Positions 16,379 through 26,368 are shown, numbered from the stretch's first letter. The stretch: 64,000 nucleotides of DNA from Psychromicrobium lacuslunae (GCF_000950575.1 NZ_CP011005.1:558001-622000), one strand, 5' to 3'. Numbers and translations are program-made. Notes: generated from the letters alone by a model not told the origin.

Positions 16379-17404
16379 CTAACCGTCGGCCGGACGCCAT
16401 CCCAGCTTCGGTGCCAGTGCACCGGCGATATCGCTCAGGATCTGCTCGTAGTCAGCCTGCCCGAAGCTGAACGGCAGCGCGAAGGCGACTTCTTCGACCT
16501 CGCCGAAGGCCCGGTTCTCAGCGAGTTTTTCGACGATTTCCTCCGAGCTGCCAACCAGATCCGGTGCAAATAGCATCCTTCGTGGGCCTTGCGGGCTGAG
16601 GGTCCGCTCGAATCGGGAGGCGGCGTACTCGCGGTAACGCTTAGCTTGTTCGACGCTCGCGCTGTCGGTCGGAATCACCACCAAGCCCTGAGAGACCCGG
16701 GCTTGATGACCGGCCGAGTGCAGGGATCGGAAGCGTTCTACCTGGCTGAGCTGGGCCTCGTCGAAACTCGCTGACTCATCGGCGCTGGTGACGCTGCTAA
16801 TCAGCAGATTGAGATTGTGTTGCCCGGCCCACTCCGCGGAGCGCAGGCTGCCTGCGCCGTACCAAACTCGTGCCGCCAGCCCGGGTGAATGCGGCTGAAC
16901 CCGATCCGAGAAGGCTTCGACAGCGGTCTCCTGACCGGCAAAGCGGCTCACTGCCTCGCCCCGCAGATTATGTAGTAGGCGCTCGACCCGCTGGTAACTG
17001 AAATCTTCCTGCGCCCAGCTATCCGGGTACAGATGCTCCTTGTAATCCTCATAGTGCAGGGGCACGCCAACGCTCACCCCGGGGTTCAACCGGCCGCCGG
17101 AAAGCAGATCGACGGTAGCCAGATCTTCGGCCAGTCGGAGCGGATTTTCGGTGCCCAACGGGATCACCGCGGTGCCGAAATCAATTCGTTTGGTGCGCTG
17201 GCTGGCGGCCGCCAGCACGGTCAGCGGAGAAGAAATCCCGAATTGCAGGTGCCGTTGCCGTAGCCAGACACTGTCAAAGCCCAGTTCTTCGCCGAGTTCG
17301 ATGATCCGCAGTGTGGCTTCATGACCGGTCCGCGGATCGTGTTCGTCGAAAAGACCGATGGTGAGGAAGCCGAGCTTGCGCAGCGGCCGACCCAGCGATG
17401 ACAT
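16379..17404 (-). CDS. LLM-class flavin-dependent oxidoreductase
   Basis: Luciferase-like monooxygenase-family protein of 341 residues with a TIM-barrel fold, using reduced flavin (FMNH2 or F420). Typical stretches are ELGEELGFDSVWLRQRH, LAAASQRTKRIDFGTAVIPLG and LAEDLATVDLLSGGRLNPGVSVG. The ATG at 17404 has AAGGAG 6 bp upstream, so the longer frame to 17479 is rejected. It is the first gene of a probable two-gene unit with the VOC protein. Substrate not predictable; candidates include oxidation of small organosulfur, amine or aromatic compounds. Confidence 0.9.
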   Translation of the reverse strand: MSSLGRPLRKLGFLTIGLFDEHDPRTGHEATLRIIELGEELGFDSVWLRQRHLQFGISSPLTVLAAASQRTKRIDFGTAVIPLGTENPLRLAEDLATVDLLSGGRLNPGVSVGVPLHYEDYKEHLYPDSWAQEDFSYQRVERLLHNLRGEAVSRFAGQETAVEAFSDRVQPHSPGLAARVWYGAGSLRSAEWAGQHNLNLLISSVTSADESASFDEAQLSQVERFRSLHSAGHQARVSQGLVVIPTDSASVEQAKRYREYAASRFERTLSPQGPRRMLFAPDLVGSSEEIVEKLAENRAFGEVEEVAFALPFSFGQADYEQILSDIAGALAPKLGWRPADG

Positions 17405-17559
17405 AGCGGCTCCTTGTGGTGGTGAGATCTTTAGCCATTCTGGCACTAGCCGGAACTGACTAAGCCATCTCGTGGTCATCTCACGACATCAAAGGAAGCA
17501 GCAGCCCGGGAAGAGCACGCGACTGTCAAGTGACGGCGGCGCAATGCGGTGTGGTGGGA

Positions 17560-19176
17560 CTACCGATCAGCGATATTAGCCACCAGCTGTTCCATGAACG
17601 CTTCGCGGCCCTCACGGCTGGCCGGCCGGCCAATCACCCCCGGGCGTTGTTGCCAGGGCAGCGGTCCACTAGCCTGCCGATACTCCACACCGATAGCGTC
17701 CAGTCGTGCTAGCTGGTCGGCTAAGCGCACCTCGAAATCGGCGAAGTCTCGCTCGGCGGAGCTCCACAGCGCTTCGGCAATAGCGCACAGTCGAGGGAAA
17801 GCGAAATAGTCGATGGTGCGTGGTGAATCCATGTGTTCGGTCCAAATATTGGCCTGGCCGCCGAGCACATGCTTGGCCTCCGAGGGGCTGAGCTCGGCGG
17901 GCACCGGCTCGAAAGCGTAGGCGTCCTGCACACTGACCGCGATCGCCACTGGAATTGGTTCCTCGGCCAGTTCAGATTGCCGGTAGTCCAGATAGACGAC
18001 GTCGTCCGGGCAGGCAATCACGTCGTGACCGCGCTTCGCGGCGGTGACTGCGCCGGTCATCCCGCGCCAAGACGCGACCAGGGCGTTCTGCGGGACGCTG
18101 CCTTCCAGAATCTCGTCCCAGCCGAAGATCCTCCGGCCCTTGGCGGTGACGTGTTCGGCGAGTTGGCTGATGAACCATGCTTGCAGGCCTTCACCGTCGT
18201 GCAGGTCGAGTTCGAGCATCCGCTGTTGGGTGCGCGGATCGGCGAGCCATTGTTCCTTGGGGCACTCGTCGCCACCAATGCCGATGAACGGCGAGGGGAA
18301 GAGCTCCATCACTTCGTCGAGCACGTTTTTGAAGAATTCAACCGTGGAATCCTCAAGGTTGAGCACATTCGGATTCACACCCCACCGGGTGAAGACCGGC
18401 AGTTGCTGGCCGGTTACGCCCAGTTCTGGGTAGGCTGCCAGGGCGGCTTGCACGTGACCCGGAGACTCAATTTCGGGCACCACTGTGATGTGACGCTGTG
18501 CCGCGTAGGCAACGATTTCCCGAATATCGTCTTGGCTGTAGAAACCGCCGTGCGGCCGGCCATCGGCGGGTGCGCCGTCGTAAGCGCCGACCTGGGTTTC
18601 GGTCCGCCAGCTGCCAACTTCGGTGAGCCGCGGGTAGCGTTTGATCTCGATCCGCCAACCCTGATCTTCGGTCAGGTGGAAGTGCAGCACGTTGAGCCGG
18701 TGCATCGCCATCAGGTCAATGAAGCGCAACACTTCGTGTTTGGGCTGGAAATGCCGAGCGGTGTCAAGCATTGCGCCACGCCACTGGAAGCGCGGACCAT
18801 CCTCGACCAAGCAGGCCGCAACTGACCAGGCCACCCCCGGTGCCGCGGCCTTGCGATAGACCGCAGCCGGAAGTAGCTGCAAAAGCGCAGCACAACCATA
18901 GAACACTCCCGCTGCATCGCCACCAGTGATATCGATCCGTTCCTCGGTGATCTCCAAACGGAAGTTTTCGGCGGCCAGCTCGGTCGAAAGTGCCAGCCGG
19001 ATGCTGCCCTCGGTAGCTTCTCGCAGCGCTAAGCCGCTCCCCGGGCGAAGCGCCGATTGCAGCCAGCTCAGTTCATTGAAAAGTTCACTAGGGGCGGAGA
19101 TCGTGGTCTCCGGGCCGAGGTTGAATTGACCGGTTCGAGGCAACAGAGTCTTAGGGCGGGGGAGCAGAGTGGGCAT
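17560..19176 (-). CDS. Beta-N-acetylhexosaminidase (GH20)
   Basis: Glycoside hydrolase of 538 residues that removes terminal beta-linked N-acetylglucosamine or N-acetylgalactosamine from chitin, peptidoglycan or glycan fragments. An N-terminal GH20b-like domain (1-130) precedes the TIM barrel, which begins RGAMLDTARHFQP. The catalytic Asp-Glu pair is D303-E304 in GIGGDECPKEQW. No signal peptide is visible, so it probably acts in the cytoplasm on imported sugars. The ATG has GGAGGA almost adjacent. The DUF2071 gene ends 9 bp upstream and may share the transcript. Confidence 0.92.
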   Translation of the reverse strand: MPTLLPRPKTLLPRTGQFNLGPETTISAPSELFNELSWLQSALRPGSGLALREATEGSIRLALSTELAAENFRLEITEERIDITGGDAAGVFYGCAALLQLLPAAVYRKAAAPGVAWSVAACLVEDGPRFQWRGAMLDTARHFQPKHEVLRFIDLMAMHRLNVLHFHLTEDQGWRIEIKRYPRLTEVGSWRTETQVGAYDGAPADGRPHGGFYSQDDIREIVAYAAQRHITVVPEIESPGHVQAALAAYPELGVTGQQLPVFTRWGVNPNVLNLEDSTVEFFKNVLDEVMELFPSPFIGIGGDECPKEQWLADPRTQQRMLELDLHDGEGLQAWFISQLAEHVTAKGRRIFGWDEILEGSVPQNALVASWRGMTGAVTAAKRGHDVIACPDDVVYLDYRQSELAEEPIPVAIAVSVQDAYAFEPVPAELSPSEAKHVLGGQANIWTEHMDSPRTIDYFAFPRLCAIAEALWSSAERDFADFEVRLADQLARLDAIGVEYRQASGPLPWQQRPGVIGRPASREGREAFMEQLVANIADR

Positions 19177-19185
19177 TCCTCCAAG

Positions 19186-19980
19186 CTACCGGCTGGCTTC
19201 AGTGCTCGGAAGGCTTTCTGCCAGCAAAGTTCCTGCTGAGCTCCAATAGCTGGGAATGTTACGCATCAATAGTGCGCTATCGAAGCTGATCGCCGAGCTG
19301 GGCAAGGTGTCGAAAAAGGAAGAGCTCAGGCTGAGCATCTCGGCAGCTTCGATCTGCCAGCGTTCGGTGCCTAGTCGGACGCCTTCGACGACGCCCTGTT
19401 GGTGTCCCGGGGACCAAGCAACCTTGCCTTCGGCGAAGAGAGTAGATGCCTCGGCAAGATTGCCGAACAAGGTACTGGGCCATCCCATTGAGGCGCGGGC
19501 TTCGACCTCGAGCTGCGCCTCGGCCGAGGTCATTCTGATGTTGAACTGGGAGGCGGTCTCGGCCACCGTGAATCGTGCTTTGTGGTGAGCCCCCGGGAAG
19601 ACCCGGCCGCCGCCGAGCACCGGAAGCCAGGAGGCGCTGTGGCGGAGCGGAATATAGACGCCCTGCTGCGCTGGGTCCTCGGGCCGCTCCACCGCGATCC
19701 GGTGCGCGGCATTCTCTGCCCGCCAGCCCCAACTAGCCGGGAGCCAATCGCCGGTTATTCCGTCCGGCCGGATCTGGCCGAGCCGGATCAGACAGATCCC
19801 GGCTAGCGCACTTCCGTCGACGAGTCGCACTCGCAGTGGCGCTGGCAACATGCTTTGAGCCAGCGCCGGGTCCATCCGATAGTTAATCAGTAATCGACGT
19901 TCGATCGTGGCGCGCAAGGAAAGGCGTGAGGAAAAGCGTGAGGAAAACCGCTGGCGTTGAGTTCCTGGAGGCAAGTTCAT
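19186..19980 (-). CDS. DUF2071 (YqjF-like) protein
   Basis: Protein of about 264 residues from DUF2071, a family with an acetoacetate-decarboxylase-like fold and no fixed function. The opening RATIERRLLINYRMDPALAQ and the later WLPVLGGGRVFPGAHHKARF segment identify it. The ATG at 19980 is a judgement: the frame stays open to 20034 (GTG) and neither start has a convincing ribosome site. It lies immediately upstream of the hexosaminidase gene. A large perfect palindrome sits 93 bp upstream of this start. Confidence 0.8.
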   Translation of the reverse strand: MNLPPGTQRQRFSSRFSSRLSLRATIERRLLINYRMDPALAQSMLPAPLRVRLVDGSALAGICLIRLGQIRPDGITGDWLPASWGWRAENAAHRIAVERPEDPAQQGVYIPLRHSASWLPVLGGGRVFPGAHHKARFTVAETASQFNIRMTSAEAQLEVEARASMGWPSTLFGNLAEASTLFAEGKVAWSPGHQQGVVEGVRLGTERWQIEAAEMLSLSSSFFDTLPSSAISFDSALLMRNIPSYWSSAGTLLAESLPSTEASR

Positions 19981-20072
19981 CTCTTCAGCGAACACCTTCT
20001 CCGCCAGGAAAATTGAACACGCACGCACCACCACAGACCCAGGCAGCGTCGTACGCCCATGCGGTGTCTGCC

Positions 20073-20127
20073 GAGTTCGGAGATCTGCACGTTATGAGGC
20101 CCTCATAACGTGCAGATCTCCGAACTC
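20073..20127. repeat. Perfect palindrome with 27-bp arms
   Basis: Bases 20073-20099 and 20101-20127 are exact reverse complements around a single central C at 20100. The arm starts GAGTTCGGAGATC and ends CGTTATGAGG. It lies in the gap between the end of the MarR gene (stop at 20148) and the start of the DUF2071 gene, both on the minus strand. There is no T-run on either side, so it is not a standard intrinsic terminator. It could be a Rho-independent-like end, an mRNA-stabilising hairpin or a copy of a dispersed palindromic element. Confidence 0.9.
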
Positions 20128-20147
20128 GATGGCTTGTCGGGCGGGGT

Positions 20148-20645
20148 TTAGCCCTCGAAATACTTGAGCCAGCCGGCTAGGAGCCGTTCGAGCTCTTTGG
20201 CGTCAGGCTCGGACAACACCGACAATAGCCGGTGTTCGTTCTTCATATGCTCGGTGAAGGCCTGGTCGATGAGCTGACGTCCGGCGTCGGTCAGTCCCAC
20301 CACCCGAGCTCGACCATCGCTTTCGCTCACCCTGCGGCTGACCAGCCCAGCGCGCTCTAGACGGTCTATCCGTTTGGTGATGGCGCCGGTGGTCACCATC
20401 GTGAAGGATGCCAGCTCACCTGGTGCGCGTTCAAAAGGCGCGCCCGCCCGGCGCAGCGCTGCCAACACATCAAAGTCCCCCTCGCCTAAACCGAAGCGCT
20501 GATAGACCACGGCGAGTTCCTCGCTGAGAAATCCCGCCAAACGGTGCAGTCGTCCAATCACCCCCTGCGGGCTGACATCTAGCTCGGGACGTTCCTGCCG
20601 CCACTGGGCTTGAATCCTGGCCACATGATCTAAAGAGTCACTCAC
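20148..20645 (-). CDS. MarR-family regulator, divergent from EamA transporter
   Basis: Winged-helix regulator of 165 residues. The DNA-binding region reads GLGEGDFDVLAALRRAGAP and FTMVTTGAITKRIDRLERAGLV, followed by the wing RRVSESDGRARVVGLTDAG. The start is GTG at 20645; a TAAAAT -10-like box ends 6 bp before it, so the transcript is probably leaderless. The gene diverges from an EamA exporter with 39 bp between start codons, and an inverted repeat overlaps both promoters. It most likely represses itself and the exporter. Confidence 0.9.
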   Translation of the reverse strand: MSDSLDHVARIQAQWRQERPELDVSPQGVIGRLHRLAGFLSEELAVVYQRFGLGEGDFDVLAALRRAGAPFERAPGELASFTMVTTGAITKRIDRLERAGLVSRRVSESDGRARVVGLTDAGRQLIDQAFTEHMKNEHRLLSVLSEPDAKELERLLAGWLKYFEG

Positions 20646-20651
20646 TCTGTT

Positions 20652-20696
20652 ATTTTACCTTCCGAGGAAGATATAATAGTTTCCATGGAAGGTAAA
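20652..20696. promoter_or_regulatory. Divergent leaderless promoters with MarR-type operator
   Basis: On the plus strand TATAAT (20672-20677) ends 7 bp before the EamA ATG at 20685. On the minus strand TAAAAT (complement of 20652-20657) ends 6 bp before the MarR GTG. Both transcripts would then start at or next to the start codon. TTTACCTTCC (20654-20663) and GGAAGGTAAA (20687-20696) form a 10-bp inverted repeat around this region and cover the minus -10 and the plus start codon, as expected of a repressor site. No good -35 boxes are seen. Confidence 0.65.
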
Positions 20697-21644
20697 TTTC
20701 GCTGGTTGTTGATCGTGGCCATCGCTCCGGTGGCGTGGGGGAGTAACTACTACGTGACACGGAACTTCTTGCCCGCGGACTACCCGCTATATGGGGCGCT
20801 TTTCCGCGCCCTGCCGGCGGGTTTGCTGCTCTTGATCTTCGTTCGGAAGCTGCCCAGCGGTTCGTGGTGGTGGAAGGCGTTAATCCTCGGCACGCTCAAC
20901 GTCGCGGCCTTCTTCGTCTTGATTTACCTAGCCTCGCAACTGCTACCAAGCAGTATTGCTGCCACGATTATGGCCACCTCGCCATTAGTGATGATGGGCT
21001 TGGCCTGGCTGCTGCTCGCCGAGCGACCGATGGTATTGCAATGTGTGGGGGCCGTCTTCGGCGTCGCTGGGGTGGCGTTGCTGCTGGGCACCGCGAGCAA
21101 TGGCGTCTCGACTCCCGGGGTACTTGCCTCGGTGGCGGCCATGCTGCTGTCCTCTTGCGGTTATGTGCTGAGCAAAAAATGGGGTGCTGAATTGGAAATC
21201 CTCACTCTGACCAGTTGGCAACTCGTTGCCGGTGGATTGCTATTGATACCGGTGGCGATCGGTTTTGAAGGGGCGCCGCCCGCTTTGACGATGCCTTCCC
21301 TGCTCGGTTTTGGGTATGTCACGGTGATTGCCACCGCGGTAGCGTTTGTTACCTGGTTCGCTGGCTTGAGACATCTGGGTTTCGGTTCAGCCGGGTTGCT
21401 CGGCCTGCTCAATCCGGTCACCGGGGTGTTTCTTGGCGTGGTCCTGGCTGGCGAGCTGTTGAATGGCCAGCAAGTAGGGGGCCTGGGAATGGTGTTCTTT
21501 GGCATCTTGATTGGTCAGCCGCTGTTGACCCAGCGGTTTCGTCGGGCCAAGGGGTTGCCGATAGGCGGCACGACGCCTGGTCAATTCGGAGCGCCTGGGC
21601 AAGCTAGAACGGCTCGCGAAGATCGTGGGGCGACGATACGCTGA
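20685..21644 (+). CDS. EamA-family (DMT) transporter
   Basis: Membrane protein of 319 residues with ten predicted segments in two EamA repeats, as in drug/metabolite transporters such as RhaT- and YdcZ-like exporters. The first repeat begins WLLIVAIAPVAWGSNYYVTRNFLP; the second begins near GVLASVAAMLLSSCGYVLSK. The ATG follows the -10 box by 7 bp with no room for a ribosome site, implying a leaderless message. It is probably controlled by the adjacent MarR regulator. Its 3' end overlaps the next gene by up to 20 bp. The substrate is unknown. Confidence 0.9.
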   Translation: MEGKFRWLLIVAIAPVAWGSNYYVTRNFLPADYPLYGALFRALPAGLLLLIFVRKLPSGSWWWKALILGTLNVAAFFVLIYLASQLLPSSIAATIMATSPLVMMGLAWLLLAERPMVLQCVGAVFGVAGVALLLGTASNGVSTPGVLASVAAMLLSSCGYVLSKKWGAELEILTLTSWQLVAGGLLLIPVAIGFEGAPPALTMPSLLGFGYVTVIATAVAFVTWFAGLRHLGFGSAGLLGLLNPVTGVFLGVVLAGELLNGQQVGGLGMVFFGILIGQPLLTQRFRRAKGLPIGGTTPGQFGAPGQARTAREDRGATIR

Positions 21645-22506
21645 GCCGGTGGAACAGAGCGACTATTCGACGATAGTAGATCGACTGCGGGCGGCCGGCT
21701 GCGTTTTCGCTGAAGAGGAGGCGGCGCTGCTCATTGCGGAAACAGAAAATCAGCGGGAGCGGGAGAGTCTTGTGCAGCGTCGGGTTGATGGTTTCCCACT
21801 GGAATATCTGCTCGGCTGGGCCGAGTTCTACGGCTTGCGAATAGCAGTCGCTCCGGGTGTTTTCGTGCCGCGACGACGCACCGAGTTCTTAGTGAACCAG
21901 GCCCTCCGGCTGCTGCCTGCCGCGAGCAAGCCGATAGTCGTCGACTTATGCTGCGGAGCCGGAGGTATCGCCGCAGCCATTGCCACCGCTCGCCCCACTG
22001 CCGAAGTGCATGCCGCCGACCTGGATCCGGCAGCAGTGGGCTGCGCACGACAGAACTTGGCGTCTTTTGCCGGTGCTGCTAGTACTAGCAGCACTGCCGG
22101 TACTGAGCTGTCACTAGCCCAAGCCAGCGTTCACCAAGGAGAGCTTTTTGAGGCTTTACCAGCGATCTTGCGCGGCAGGGTTTCGCTGCTGGTGGTCAAT
22201 GCTCCTTATGTGCCCACCGAGGAAATCGCCCTGATGCCCGCCGAAGCCAGGCTCTACGAAACTTCCAGTGCGCTCGATGGCGGCCAGGACGGCCTTGATA
22301 TCCAGCGTCGGGTCGCTGCGGAAGTGTCCAACTGGATAGCGCCGGGGGGACACATCGTGATGGAAACCAGCGAACGGCAAGCACCTGCCAGCGCTGAACT
22401 TTTTGCCGAGCAGGGGCTGAGCGTGCAGGTCCGAAGCTCCACTGAACTTGCCGCCACGGTGATCGTCGCCGGTGTTCCGGGTGGTGGAGCGGATGCGGCA
22501 GAATGA
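21625..22506 (+). CDS. PrmC/HemK-related protein N5-glutamine methyltransferase
   Basis: SAM-dependent methyltransferase of about 293 residues, of the actinobacterial PrmC-related group. The SAM site is VVDLCCGAGGIAAAIA. The catalytic NPPY motif of true PrmC is replaced by NAPY (VVNAPYVPTEE). It is therefore probably a paralogue and not the release-factor methyltransferase. The start is uncertain: GTG at 21625 overlaps the EamA stop, and GTG at 21649 lies just after it; neither has a strong ribosome site. Confidence 0.85.
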   Translation: MGRRYAEPVEQSDYSTIVDRLRAAGCVFAEEEAALLIAETENQRERESLVQRRVDGFPLEYLLGWAEFYGLRIAVAPGVFVPRRRTEFLVNQALRLLPAASKPIVVDLCCGAGGIAAAIATARPTAEVHAADLDPAAVGCARQNLASFAGAASTSSTAGTELSLAQASVHQGELFEALPAILRGRVSLLVVNAPYVPTEEIALMPAEARLYETSSALDGGQDGLDIQRRVAAEVSNWIAPGGHIVMETSERQAPASAELFAEQGLSVQVRSSTELAATVIVAGVPGGGADAAE

Positions 22507-22510
22507 GGAA

Positions 22511-23065
22511 ATGGCTCACTATTCCTTAGGCACCCTGGAAACCACGGCCGCGTTATCGCGGCCCGAGCTACTGGCCACTTCGACGGCCGAATACTTGAGC
22601 AGATTTAGCGCCGCCGCCGAAGTAGGAGTGGTGGAAATCGACCCGGAAATCTCCGACACCGCCTCCACCATGGAAAGCTATCAACTGGACCCGCAAATAC
22701 TTGTTAACTGCGTGATTGTCTCGGGCAAGCGCGAAGGCGTCGAACGGATAGCGGCTTGTCTGGTGCCGTTCCACAAACGGGTCGATATCAATGGGGTGGT
22801 GCGCAAGCGTCTTGACGTGCGTAAGGCCTCCTTCTTGCCGAGGGAGAGTGCCGTCGAACTCAGCGGAATGGAATTTGGCGGCATCACCCCGATTGGGCTG
22901 CCGTCGGAATGGCCAATCCTGATCGATGCCGAAGTACTTCAGCAACCGCTGATCTTGATTGGCTCCGGGGTGCGCAAGTCCAAAATCATCCTGCCCGGCC
23001 AGGTACTGGAGCACCTGGATGGGGCCGAGATTGTCGATGATTTAGGCAAGGTAGTGTCTAACTGA
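22511..23065 (+). CDS. YbaK/EbsC-family aminoacyl-tRNA deacylase
   Basis: Protein of 184 residues of the YbaK/ProX family, which clears mischarged tRNA (typically Cys- or Ala-tRNAPro). Conserved blocks are KRLDVRKASF (the catalytic lysine region), MEFGGITPIGLPSEWPILID and IGSGVRKSKIILPG. The ATG at 22511 with AGGA close by is preferred; an ATG at 22493 would overlap the preceding gene. It probably forms one transcription unit with the methyltransferase gene. The exact tRNA substrate is not predictable. Confidence 0.88.
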   Translation: MAHYSLGTLETTAALSRPELLATSTAEYLSRFSAAAEVGVVEIDPEISDTASTMESYQLDPQILVNCVIVSGKREGVERIAACLVPFHKRVDINGVVRKRLDVRKASFLPRESAVELSGMEFGGITPIGLPSEWPILIDAEVLQQPLILIGSGVRKSKIILPGQVLEHLDGAEIVDDLGKVVSN

Positions 23066-23123
23066 ACCGCTGATTGGCGAGGTTCCGTGGGTATGATTCG
23101 GTAAACCAATAGCAGGGGACCTG

Positions 23124-24497
23124 ATGATTTCTTCCACCCATCAAGTAGTGCATAACGATTCTGCCGAGCAACAACGGCAACGCGGCAAGGAGCTTCGGGC
23201 GGCGATACCGCGAAAGCGGTTGGCCGAGTTCAGTCCGGCTGCGGACCGCGACCCGTTGGCGATTTTGGCGGAGCAGAATCGTGGCCGCCTGCAACCGCTA
23301 GTTCCGGTGCGCTTCGAGCGGATGTCGGAGTCGCCGTTCGCTTTCTACCGCGGCGCGGCAGCGGTGATGGCCGCCGATTTGGCGGGCACGCCGAGTACCG
23401 GGGTCTATGTGCAAGCCTGCGGCGATGCACATCTTTCGAACTTCGGCGTCTACGCAGCGCCGGATCGAGAGCTCATCTTCGACCTCAATGACTTTGATGA
23501 AACCACCCCAGGGCCGTGGGAATGGGATGTGAAACGGCTGGTCAGCAGCATTGTGCTGGCCGGAGAGCAACAAAACCTGAGTGCGAAAGATCTTGGCAAG
23601 GCTGCGGTTGGCACAGCGGCGGCTTATCGGATCTCAATTCGTCGGCTCGCCACCATGCCAGCGCTGGACCGGTACTACCAGCGAATCTCGAAAGCCGAGA
23701 TTCTGCGGGCTGCTAGTTCGATGGACCAGGCAGCTCAGCAGGTTACCGCTAAGACCTTGCGGAAAGCGGAGCGAAACACCTCGGAGCGGGCGCTCAAAAA
23801 GCTCGCCATCGCAGATGTTGAAGGCGGCTTACGAATTGTCGAACAACCGCCCTTGGTGGAGCATTTACCCATCTTCGATGTGGACCGAGTGCGCCCTATT
23901 GTGGAAGCCTATTTGCGTTCGGTGAGCCCCGATATTGCCGCTTTACTCAGTCTTTATCGTTTCCAGGACGCGGCGATGCGGGTGGTTGGCGTGGGCAGTG
24001 TAGGGACTCGCTGCGCTATCGTGCTGCTCACCGACCCCTCCGGATCGCCGCTCTTCCTGCAACTCAAAGAGGCAAATTCCTCGGTTTTGGAACGTTTTGC
24101 TGGCGCTTCGAGTTTCGCCACCCCGGGGGAGCGGGTGGTGGCCGGGCAGCGCATGATGCAGGCGGCGTCAGATCCCTTCCTCGGTTGGTTCAGTGCGGAA
24201 GGCGTCGCCTTCTACGTTCGGCAGTTCCGCGATATGAAAGGCTCAATTGATCTTGCGTTATTACAGGCCAAGAGCCTGCTGCGTTACGGCGAGCTATGTG
24301 CTCGCGCGCTCGCCCGGGCGCATAGCCAACTCGGGGCGGCGGCGACCATTGGGGCGTATCTCGGTGCGGGCGAAACCGCCGACCACGCGCTGGCCGAATT
24401 CGGCGAACGCTATGCGGAGATCACCCGCCTTGACCATGCCAAGCTGCTAGCGCAATCGTCCGATGCTAGTGAGCAGCCTGAGAAACAGGAAGGTTGA
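23124..24497 (+). CDS. DUF2252 protein
   Basis: Cytosolic protein of 457 residues from DUF2252, a family of unknown function with kinase-like sequence features. Diagnostic stretches are SPFAFYRGAAAVMAADLA, VQACGDAHLSNFGVY (resembling an HxD catalytic loop), FDLNDFDETTPGPWEWDVKR and YVRQFRDMKGSID. The ATG has AGGGGA about 5 bp upstream. Its last 32 bp overlap the 3' end of a convergent hydrolase gene. Family membership is clear; no reaction can be named. Confidence 0.9.
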   Translation: MISSTHQVVHNDSAEQQRQRGKELRAAIPRKRLAEFSPAADRDPLAILAEQNRGRLQPLVPVRFERMSESPFAFYRGAAAVMAADLAGTPSTGVYVQACGDAHLSNFGVYAAPDRELIFDLNDFDETTPGPWEWDVKRLVSSIVLAGEQQNLSAKDLGKAAVGTAAAYRISIRRLATMPALDRYYQRISKAEILRAASSMDQAAQQVTAKTLRKAERNTSERALKKLAIADVEGGLRIVEQPPLVEHLPIFDVDRVRPIVEAYLRSVSPDIAALLSLYRFQDAAMRVVGVGSVGTRCAIVLLTDPSGSPLFLQLKEANSSVLERFAGASSFATPGERVVAGQRMMQAASDPFLGWFSAEGVAFYVRQFRDMKGSIDLALLQAKSLLRYGELCARALARAHSQLGAAATIGAYLGAGETADHALAEFGERYAEITRLDHAKLLAQSSDASEQPEKQEG

Positions 24498-25314
24498 ACG
24501 CTGCGACAGTTGCACCGAGATTCTCGCGCCATGGCAGATGCCCTAATCCTGGAAGGAGGGTGAACTCAGAGTTCGGTGTCAGCGCGGCGAGCCTTTCTAC
24601 CGCGCGATAAGGCCTAGGGTCTTCGGACCCGTGAATCAAATGATTAGGCACTCGCACCGACGCCGCCAACTCAGCGAGGTAGCCTGACTCCCAACTGCGA
24701 CATTCAGCCCATATCTCCCGATGCAGCGCATAGTTGAGCGGCCGCAGTTCTGCTGCGTCTCGGGCCGCCAGACGCCGACCCACTTCTGGATCACCGTAAT
24801 CTGTTTGCCAGCTGAGCCGACGGAATTGACGCTCTTGCTGGCTAGTTCGCTGCTGCATTGCGCCGAGTAGTTGCAACCGCTGCCAATCCGAAACAGAGTG
24901 GCGTTCCCGCACCGCCTGCTGGAACTCTGTTCGCCATTCACCGACGCCCAATCCGCTGAGGTAGTTCAATGAAGCAGTCTGCTGCGGATGACCGGAGGCA
25001 TAGGCCAAGGCTAGATATGCACCGAAGGAATGGCCGATCACTGTTATTTGCCCCTCGCCTGACCACTCTCGGAGAGCCTCTAAATCTTGATCGAACCGGG
25101 CCATCGTGTAGGGAGGCGTGTGGTCGGATTCGCCACACCCGCGCTGATCATAGGTGTAGACCTTGGCATAGCGAGAAAGCTCGATGGCGAGTTCGTCGAA
25201 GTAGTCCCACATTCCCGGCCCGCCGTGAATGAGAACGATCGCAGCCCGATCGGTGGATTCTCCATAAGTACGCACTGCGAGACGGCAGCCGTCGTCCATT
25301 GTGATCAATTCCAT
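24466..25314 (-). CDS. Alpha/beta hydrolase, proline-iminopeptidase-like
   Basis: Hydrolase of about 282 residues. The oxyanion-hole motif HGGPG, the YDQRGCGES strand and the nucleophile elbow GHSFGA match the S33 proline iminopeptidase group; the catalytic His is in LPGLGHLPWREN. The group cleaves N-terminal proline or related amides or esters. The ATG at 25314 is chosen because the fold starts directly after it (MELITMDDGCRLAVRTYG), though no ribosome site is evident. Convergent with DUF2252, with overlapping 3' ends. Confidence 0.87.
   Translation of the reverse strand: MELITMDDGCRLAVRTYGESTDRAAIVLIHGGPGMWDYFDELAIELSRYAKVYTYDQRGCGESDHTPPYTMARFDQDLEALREWSGEGQITVIGHSFGAYLALAYASGHPQQTASLNYLSGLGVGEWRTEFQQAVRERHSVSDWQRLQLLGAMQQRTSQQERQFRRLSWQTDYGDPEVGRRLAARDAAELRPLNYALHREIWAECRSWESGYLAELAASVRVPNHLIHGSEDPRPYRAVERLAALTPNSEFTLLPGLGHLPWRENLGATVAAFNLPVSQAAH

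Positions 25315-26368
<1,054 letters not shown>

Noticed and set aside
17833-18825. Long plus-strand open frame of about 330 codons opposite the hexosaminidase gene
   Set aside because: It mirrors a clear GH20 enzyme with all catalytic motifs; the antisense translation has no family motif and no ribosome site.
22493-22511. Upstream ATG at 22493 as start of the YbaK-family gene
   Set aside because: It would overlap the methyltransferase gene and add residues without family similarity; ATG 22511 leads straight into the conserved N-terminus.
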